Positions 7,085 to 11,985 of a stretch of DNA of 11,985 nt are shown in pieces. This stretch comes from Chloroflexota bacterium (GTDB lineage: Bacteria; Chloroflexota; UBA6077; JACQUR01): assembly GCA_016210245.1 (NCBI GenBank), contig JACQUR010000102.1:1-11985 (forward strand), written 5' to 3'. The stretch's first letter is position 1, and every line of letters starts with the position of its first letter. The position numbers were made by a program, and so were the translations under genes. The notes under the pieces were generated by a model, which worked only from the letters and a program-made list of their open reading frames with translations, was not told where the DNA came from and ran no database searches.

Positions 7085-8637
7085 GGGCGATGGTAACGGA
7101 GGTGGCAACGGAGACGGCGCGTGGCACGGGGCGGCCCGGCGCGGTGGTGGCCAGGGCGGTGGCGGTGGTCGACCTGGCGCTGCTCGGGCCGGCCCACTTC
7201 GGCGGCGGGGAGGGGGACGCCACCGATGCTACCGTGCTGGTGGATGGCAACGGCGAGCCGTTCATTCCCGGCAGCACGCTGGCCGGCGCGCTGCGCAGCC
7301 ACCTGCGCTGGCTGTTGCTGCCCAGCGGGGCGAGCAAGGAGCAGCGGAGCGAGGTGGAGCGCACGCTGGAGGCGCTGTTCGGGGCGGCCGTGGGACCGAC
7401 GGAGGGCGACCAGAGCGCGCTGATCGTCGACGACGCCTACCCGGCGCCGGGGTCGGCCCGCCCGTCGATCGAGCAGCGGGACAGCGTGGCCATCGACCCG
7501 AAGACGCGGACCGCCAGGGAGCAGGCCAAGTTCGACTACGAGGCGCTGGTGCGCGGGGCTACCTTCCGGGCCCGCCTGGAGCTCGAGGTCCGCGACCGTT
7601 GGGACGGACCGCTGCTGCGCGACGCCTTCGCGCTGCTGTTGCGCGAACTGCAAGACGGGCGGGTCCGCTGCGGGGCCAAGGTCGGCAGCGGCTTCGGGCG
7701 CCTCCAGGGGACCCTCGTCGGCCTGCGCGACCAGAGCCTGCTGGACTGGCTGCGCGCGGAGGACCCCACCACGGTCGACCAGTCCTGGGCGGCCCTGGTC
7801 GCCCTGGACCCGCTGGCCAGGGATGCGCGCCTGCGCCCCAGGTACCGGCAGGCCAGCCTGGCAGTTGGGTTCCGCCTGCGCGGGCCGCTGCTCATCCGCG
7901 CCGCGCCCGGCGAGGCGGATGCGCCGGACGTGGTCCAACTCCGCTCGGGCGGCCAGGCGGTGGCCTCCGGCACCTCGCTGCGCGGCATCCTGCGCGCCAC
8001 GGCCAGCCGCGTCGCGGCCACCCTGGCCCACCACCTCCAACCTGCCAGCCGGGAGGCCGCGGACCAGGCCGCGTCGAAGCTGGTGCAGGAAGTCTTCGGC
8101 CCCGAGCACGAGCTGGTCTCGAACAACCGGGCCAAACCCTGGGCGGGACGGATCAGCGTCGCCGAGACGCTGCTCGACGAGACCGACGGCTACGAGCAGA
8201 CGCGCAACCGCATCGACCGCGTGACTCAGGGGGTACTGGACGGCTACCTGTTCACCGAGCGGCCGGAGTACCCCCGCCCGGCGACCGCCGGGGCCACGCC
8301 GAAGCCGAACCTGCGCCTCGCGGTGGAGCTACGCGACTGGCAGGACGAGCACCTCGGATTGCTGCTCCAGGCGGTAAAGGACCTCTGGCTCGGGGACGTA
8401 GCCGTGGGGGGTGGCGCCAACGTTGGCCGAGGCGCGCTGCGCGGCCTGGAGGCGACCCTGGAGCTGGCCGACGACGGTGCCCCATCACAGACCTTGAGCT
8501 GGCGGAGCGCGGCCCCGCCGGGCCAGGAGCACGACCCCGAGCAGCGCGCGCGCATCGCTATCGAGAACGACGCGGTTGAGGCGCTCGGGCGGTTCCAGCA
8601 GGCGCTGGTCCGGCGGCTGAGAGGAGGCCAGCCATGA
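7081..8637 (+). CDS. Two-domain Cas7 (Cas7-2x), fused Csm3-like RAMPs
   Basis: Predicted 518-residue fusion of two Cas7 modules. Module 1 (about 25-245): Asp46/Asp49 lie in the loop where the Csm3 catalytic aspartate sits, then PFIPGSTLAGALRS (60-73) and the glycine loop KVGSGFGRL (200-208). Module 2 (about 258-470): Asp280/Asp283 lie in the equivalent loop, then ASGTSLRGILRA (295-306), a conserved segment with FGPEHEL and WAGRISVAETLL, and the glycine loop VGGGANVGRGAL (442-453). Two crRNA-binding backbone units with two candidate RNA-cleavage sites are therefore predicted. GTG 7081 overlaps the csx10 stop (GTGA); ATG 7090 is an alternative start, with AAAGG (7074-7078) at 11 bases, and would lose only three residues. 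Fused double Cas7 proteins occur in III-D2/III-Dv loci. The next gene again overlaps by 4 nt. Confidence 0.85.
   Translation: MRAMVTEVATETARGTGRPGAVVARAVAVVDLALLGPAHFGGGEGDATDATVLVDGNGEPFIPGSTLAGALRSHLRWLLLPSGASKEQRSEVERTLEALFGAAVGPTEGDQSALIVDDAYPAPGSARPSIEQRDSVAIDPKTRTAREQAKFDYEALVRGATFRARLELEVRDRWDGPLLRDAFALLLRELQDGRVRCGAKVGSGFGRLQGTLVGLRDQSLLDWLRAEDPTTVDQSWAALVALDPLARDARLRPRYRQASLAVGFRLRGPLLIRAAPGEADAPDVVQLRSGGQAVASGTSLRGILRATASRVAATLAHHLQPASREAADQAASKLVQEVFGPEHELVSNNRAKPWAGRISVAETLLDETDGYEQTRNRIDRVTQGVLDGYLFTERPEYPRPATAGATPKPNLRLAVELRDWQDEHLGLLLQAVKDLWLGDVAVGGGANVGRGALRGLEATLELADDGAPSQTLSWRSAAPPGQEHDPEQRARIAIENDAVEALGRFQQALVRRLRGGQP
8622..8627 (+). promoter_or_regulatory. Strong Shine-Dalgarno for csx19
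   Basis: AGGAGG, six bases before ATG 8634, is the best ribosome binding site in the operon and fixes the csx19 start although it lies inside the end of the preceding coding sequence. It suggests csx19 gets independent ribosome loading as well as coupling. Confidence 0.75.
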
Positions 8638-9260
8638 GCCAGCCATCGGGCGAGTCCACGCTCTATATGATAGGCGAGCGGCCGTCGGCGCGGGGCACGC
8701 TGGAGGTACCGACCGAGGACGGCGACCTGGAGGCGTGGCTCCGCGCCCAGGAAAAGGCGCCCCGCCGAGCGTGGATCGTGGCGCAGCTCGAGCCTGGCGT
8801 GGGTTGGGGCACGCTCATCGACGGGGCGGTGCGCTTTGATCCCAGGCTGGGCGGGGATGGGCTGCCGCTGGAGTCTGTGCTGGAGGCGCGGGTCTTCGAC
8901 CAGACCACGGAGCTGCTGCTGTGGCGTGGGGCGGACGCCCGCCTGCGCGGGCGCTGGCGCACGGACGGCCGCGGCGAGCCGGTGCTCGCCATGGACGAGG
9001 ACTGGTATCTATGGGGCACCCGGGCAAAGCCCGAGGAGGATGGCTGGATGTGCCTGTCCGAAGATCGAGGCACGATGCTGCGTCTGCCACTGGCTCCGGC
9101 CGACGCGGCCCCGCCGCTCCGCGTGGTCGTGCGCCACTACCTGAAGACGGACGATCTCGGGATGCCCTCCTTCGAGGAGACCCGCTTCGTGGCGCTGAAG
9201 CGGGCTGATGGCAAGCTCCTGGAGCCGGGCGCGGAGCCGAGCGGGGAGGGGGAGACATGA
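8634..9260 (+). CDS. csx19: Csx19, type III-D-specific accessory subunit
   Basis: Predicted 208-residue protein with no transmembrane segment or signal peptide. The pattern fits Csx19 (TIGR03984): LEARVFDQTTELLLWR (82-97), a strand-rich middle with DEDWYLWGT (121-129), and a C-terminal VVVRHYLKTDDLGMPSFEET (165-184) followed by RFV. Csx19 is nearly restricted to III-D loci and is a structural part of the III-Dv effector complex in the cyanobacterial example; it has no known enzyme activity, and I see no catalytic motif here. ATG 8634 overlaps the previous stop (ATGA) and has a consensus Shine-Dalgarno. The stop overlaps the start of the large Cas7 gene. Presence of this gene is the strongest single indicator, with csx10, for subtype III-D. 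Confidence 0.82.
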   Translation: MSQPSGESTLYMIGERPSARGTLEVPTEDGDLEAWLRAQEKAPRRAWIVAQLEPGVGWGTLIDGAVRFDPRLGGDGLPLESVLEARVFDQTTELLLWRGADARLRGRWRTDGRGEPVLAMDEDWYLWGTRAKPEEDGWMCLSEDRGTMLRLPLAPADAAPPLRVVVRHYLKTDDLGMPSFEETRFVALKRADGKLLEPGAEPSGEGET

Positions 9261-11668
9261 GCCACGTGCGCGAGATCCCGGCGGAGCGCCAGGCGCGGGC
9301 GCCGTACAACTTCGTGCCGCTGCCCGAGCGGGCGCTGCCAGCTCCGTCGCCGGCGCCAGATGCCTGCTGGTTCGATCCGGAGCGCTACACCGGCGCGCTG
9401 ATGCTCACCGTCGAGGCGCGCACGCCGATCTTCATCGGCCACAAGACCGGCGTCAAGGAGCACGACCCGGCCTTCTTCGCCCCGGGCGGAGTGAAGACCA
9501 TTCCGGGCAGCACCCTGCGGGGGATGGCGCGCACGTTGCTGGAGATCGTGAGCCACGGCAAGCTGCAGTGGACCAGCGAGCGGCGCCTGTTCAGCCGCGC
9601 GGTGGCGGACCCGACCCGTCTGGGCGCCAACTACCGGGGCAAGCTGGTAGGTTCCACGGGATATCGAGCCAGTGGCGGCTGGGTGTACCGCCAGGCCGGT
9701 GGCTACGTCATTCGACCGGCCCGTCGAGTGGGGCCCAACAAGCTCCAGGTCTACCGCATCCACACCAACGACGCCCAGCGTGGGCTCGGTGCGGGGGTGC
9801 CTACCTGGTCCCGGACACCTATCTTCTTCAAGCCGGGCGGGTTCCAGAATGGGTATGGGCGGGTCAGGGATTGCCGACGCCTGGACGATCCTCCTGGGGG
9901 CTCCGAACGTTGGGAGCGTGGAACCCTGATCCGGGGTGGGCCAATGCCATCGGTCCGTCTGCTCTGGATCGTCGTCGATCCTGTGGACGACGAGCACGTC
10001 GGAGACCGCGAGGACGATATCCAGGTCCTCCGCGACGACGAGTTGGCATACCTGCGAGACCTGGAACGGGCGGGCTCTGCCGGTGGTGAGGATCGTTCCG
10101 TCCTTGAGGCCAGGTTCTCGGTCCTGCCCGGCAAGGAACTGGCTCCGGACGAGACTCGACTGCGCCTCCCCTGCTTCTACCTGGTCGAGCCGCCGGACGC
10201 GGCGGGCAACAGGCAGGTATTCTTCGGCCACACCGGCATGTTCCGCTTGCCCTACGACCACCGCCTGGTGGACGCCGTTCCTCCCGAGGTGGGCCAGGCA
10301 GCGGACTGCGACCTGGCGGAGGCGATCTTCGGCGTGGCCAGGGACTCCGTGGACGGCTCCTTCGCCGGGCGGGTGTTCTTCGAAGACGCGCCCTGCACCG
10401 CGCCCGGGCAGCCCGAAGCGCCGGGGCAGCGGAGACCGCTCATGGAGCCCAAGCCCACCGCCGTGCAGCACTACGTCGTCCAGGAGCAGGCCGGCAGAGA
10501 GCAGCTCCGGAGCTGGGATGACGTGGCGCCGCCCCGGGGCCACAAGCTGTACTGGCACCGCCCGCCCGCCTGGCGGCAGCCGCCGCCCGCGCCCAACCAG
10601 CATCCAAACCCGGACTTGACTCCGGAGATCCGGCCGCTGGGTATGGGAGCGAAGTTCCAGGCACGGGTGCGCTTCGAGAACCTGACGGAGGTGGAGCTGG
10701 GCGCGCTGCTGTTCGCGCTCGACCTACCGCCGGAGTGCGCCCACAAGCTGGGGATGGGCAAGCCGCTCGGGCTGGGTTCGGTGCGGATCGAGTCCAGACT
10801 GCGGTGTGAGGCACGCGGCGAGCGCTACGCGGAGCTCTTCGACCGCGACACGCAGGGATACCGCTGGCATGCTCCAACCCGGCAGGAGGTCAGCGTCGAG
10901 AGCCTGAAGAACGCCTTCGCGGACTGGGTGTTCCGAGAGACGGGCGGGGCGACCGGCGAGGTGGAGGGCGTGCCGGCCTGGAAGCGCCTGTGGCAGACCT
11001 GGCGACTACGCGAGTTGTACGCGCTGCTGACGTACGAGGCGACTCTGCGCCCGCCGGCGGAGGCCACGGCGTCGATGCCGGACCCGATGAGCGGCGCTCT
11101 CCCCCGCTATCGCGACCGCCCGGTGCTGCCCCGCGCCTCGGTGGTGATGCTCCAGGCGACCAGAAACCGCCGCCTGGCCGGCGAGGCCGGGCCGACGCTC
11201 AGCCCACCATCGCCACCCGCGGCCGCTGCCGAGCCGCGCGACGCGGCCCTGGAGCAGGCGTTCCGGTGGGCGTTCAGGCAAACCCCGCACCCGGAACAGT
11301 TCGAGCAGGCCGGCTTCAAAGCCAGCGTGCGCTATCCGGGTGAGGGCGCCATCGTATTGGTGGAGCGTCCGGACCTCTGCCAGGACCTCTCCGGCACGCT
11401 CGAGCGCAACCTCAGGAGCAAGCTCAAGATGGGCACGAAGGAGCGGCTGCTGGTGGTGCGCTGGCTGCCCGACCCGAGCGCGACCATTGCCGGCTACCTC
11501 CAGCCCCGGCTCGGGTACGAGCCGCCCATCACGCTGAAGGGCGACCTGGCCCGGGTCGCGTTGCAGAAACAGAGCGACGGTGACAGGGTGCGCGGCCCAA
11601 TGGGCCTCTACCTTCGCCTGCTGGCGGCTGCGCTGCGGCTGCGCCAGATCGAGCTTGCGACCCCGTGA
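9257..11668 (+). CDS. Large Cas7-type RAMP of TIGR03986 family (Cas7 with insertion), with extra C-terminal domain
   Basis: Predicted 803-residue protein. TIGR03986-like hallmarks in order: APYNFVPLPE (15-24), TPIFIGHKTG (56-65), IPGSTLRGMAR (82-92), FFGHTGMFRLPYDHRL (322-337), FAGRVFFEDA (369-378), KPTAVQHYVVQ (399-409), RGHKLYWHR (427-435), FENLTEVELGALLFALDL, then HKLGMGKPLGLGSV (496-509), the glycine-rich RAMP loop, and YRDRPVLPRA later. The stretch from about 110 to 320 between core motifs is poorly conserved in appearance and is probably the family's insertion. A candidate active-site acidic residue is Asp70. From about 650 onward a proline/alanine-rich linker leads to a further ~150-residue domain containing SVRYPGEGAIVLVERP that I do not recognise. 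Expected role: crRNA 3'-proximal backbone or capping subunit. ATG 9257 overlaps csx19 (ATGA) with purine-rich GGGGAGG (9243-9249) before it. Reading frame is intact throughout. Confidence 0.85.
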   Translation: MSHVREIPAERQARAPYNFVPLPERALPAPSPAPDACWFDPERYTGALMLTVEARTPIFIGHKTGVKEHDPAFFAPGGVKTIPGSTLRGMARTLLEIVSHGKLQWTSERRLFSRAVADPTRLGANYRGKLVGSTGYRASGGWVYRQAGGYVIRPARRVGPNKLQVYRIHTNDAQRGLGAGVPTWSRTPIFFKPGGFQNGYGRVRDCRRLDDPPGGSERWERGTLIRGGPMPSVRLLWIVVDPVDDEHVGDREDDIQVLRDDELAYLRDLERAGSAGGEDRSVLEARFSVLPGKELAPDETRLRLPCFYLVEPPDAAGNRQVFFGHTGMFRLPYDHRLVDAVPPEVGQAADCDLAEAIFGVARDSVDGSFAGRVFFEDAPCTAPGQPEAPGQRRPLMEPKPTAVQHYVVQEQAGREQLRSWDDVAPPRGHKLYWHRPPAWRQPPPAPNQHPNPDLTPEIRPLGMGAKFQARVRFENLTEVELGALLFALDLPPECAHKLGMGKPLGLGSVRIESRLRCEARGERYAELFDRDTQGYRWHAPTRQEVSVESLKNAFADWVFRETGGATGEVEGVPAWKRLWQTWRLRELYALLTYEATLRPPAEATASMPDPMSGALPRYRDRPVLPRASVVMLQATRNRRLAGEAGPTLSPPSPPAAAAEPRDAALEQAFRWAFRQTPHPEQFEQAGFKASVRYPGEGAIVLVERPDLCQDLSGTLERNLRSKLKMGTKERLLVVRWLPDPSATIAGYLQPRLGYEPPITLKGDLARVALQKQSDGDRVRGPMGLYLRLLAAALRLRQIELATP

Positions 11669-11754
11669 TCCCGAATCCAGGCCAGCACCCCTGCTTGCGT
11701 GGCCTGCCGGCGCCCGGCCCGCGGCGGCCCGTCGCACGGAACCACTTCCTCCGT

Positions 11755-11786
11755 GGTGGTACAGGCGGCTGGTGGCACAGGCGGCT
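11755..11786. repeat. 16-bp tandem repeat, one mismatch
   Basis: GGTGGTACAGGCGGCT (11755-11770) is followed directly by GGTGGCACAGGCGGCT (11771-11786), differing at one base. The second copy forms the left arm and loop of the adjacent hairpin. Confidence 0.85.
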
Positions 11787-11800
11787 CGCCTGTGCCACCA
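11770..11800. repeat. 14-bp-stem hairpin with GCT loop, possible end-of-operon structure
   Basis: Bases 11770-11783 pair perfectly with 11787-11800 around GCT. It lies about 100 bases after the last stop codon and could protect or end the operon's mRNA, but no T-run follows, so a Rho-independent terminator is not supported. It resembles the 150-170 hairpin in loop and arm sequence and may be a dispersed genomic repeat. Confidence 0.75.
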
Positions 11801-11880
11801 CTGGAGGCTTCTGGCTGGTGCTGGACGCTTCCTCGGGGGAGGGCCGGGCACCACCGTGCCACGGAGACACGGAGGGGAAC

Positions 11881-11944
11881 CAAAAAGAAACACACCCTGG
11901 CGCCGTGGTGACCGGCCCCTCACCAACGGAGCCACCAGGGTGTG
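11881..11944 (-). terminator. Probable Rho-independent terminator for a leftward gene beyond the right edge
   Basis: On the minus strand, CACACCCTGG (11944-11935) pairs with CCAGGGTGTG (11900-11891), with further pairing inside (CCGT/ACGG and GGTG/CACC). The stem is followed immediately by TTTCTTTTTG (11890-11881). Stem plus T-tract in this order is the terminator layout for transcription running right to left, implying a convergent gene outside the window. On the plus strand the same stem is not followed by T. Confidence 0.5.
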
Positions 11945-11985
11945 GCCCAGGCGCTGGCTCAAGCAGCCCCAACAAGCCAGTAACA

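Larger units (their letters stand above)
11669..11985. other. Downstream non-coding region
   Basis: No convincing gene is visible after the operon. Small open frames here have no start signals or recognisable protein features. The region holds a 16-bp imperfect tandem repeat overlapping a 14-bp-stem hairpin (11755-11800) and a probable leftward terminator near 11881-11944. There is no CRISPR-type repeat-spacer pattern in it and no RNA gene that I can identify. Confidence 0.6.

Noticed and set aside
9640..10100. Possible frameshift in the large Cas7 gene, where the translation looks less conserved
   Set aside because: The frame stays open and conserved family motifs resume after it in the same frame, so this is better explained as the natural insertion of the family.
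9137..10603. Long open frame on the minus strand (488 codons)
   Set aside because: It is antisense to csx19 and the large Cas7 gene and shows no motif of its own.
11770..11800. Rho-independent terminator for the operon
   Set aside because: The stem is strong but no T-run follows on the plus strand, so it was listed as a hairpin only.
11006..11962. Minus-strand open frame reaching into the downstream intergenic region
   Set aside because: It mostly covers the antisense of the last cas gene and begins in palindromic intergenic sequence without a start signal; no recognisable product.

Overview
The window is a high-GC bacterial segment (thermophilic or soil Chloroflexota would fit, but the sequence does not settle the taxon). 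It carries one rightward operon of eight genes, about 615-11668, that I read as a type III-D CRISPR-Cas interference module with two CARF-type accessory genes in front. Six of the seven gene junctions are 4-nt ATGA/GTGA overlaps and the seventh overlaps by 13 or 1 nt, so the set is almost certainly co-transcribed and translationally coupled.

Layout. 1-614 holds no convincing gene. It contains three strong inverted repeats, including a perfect 38-bp-arm palindrome at 249-326, and a possible sigma70-type promoter at 548-576. 615-1664 and 1661-3022 encode two related CARF proteins of the DUF1887/Card1-Can2 type, each with an NYTGGTK motif. Both lack the E-x-K pair of the PD-(D/E)XK nuclease. 3010-4635 encodes a short Cas10 with no HD nuclease domain but an intact GGDD cyclase motif. 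4632-5396 is a single-domain Cas7. 5393-7084 is Csx10 (Cas5-like) with a long helical C-terminal extension. 7081-8637 is a two-domain Cas7 (Cas7-2x). 8634-9260 is Csx19. 9257-11668 is a large RAMP of the TIGR03986 family (Cas7 with insertion). 11669-11985 is non-coding and holds a tandem repeat, a hairpin and a probable leftward terminator for a gene beyond the right edge.

How the genes work together. Cas10, the Cas7 modules, Csx10 and Csx19 should form a crRNA-guided, RNA-targeting complex. Candidate catalytic aspartates are visible in the Cas7 protein and in both halves of Cas7-2x. Target binding should switch on the Cas10 palm to make cyclic oligoadenylate, which the two CARF proteins would sense. 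Cas10 lacks HD, so DNA cutting by the complex is not expected. No cas1, cas2, cas6 or CRISPR array is seen here, so crRNAs must be supplied from elsewhere.

The most interesting points are as follows. The order cas10 - cas7 - csx10(+helical tail) - cas7-2x - csx19 - cas7-insertion looks like an unfused version of the fused III-D2/III-Dv layout. The two signal receptors both appear to have lost the usual nuclease active site. The operon is flanked by unusual palindromic elements.
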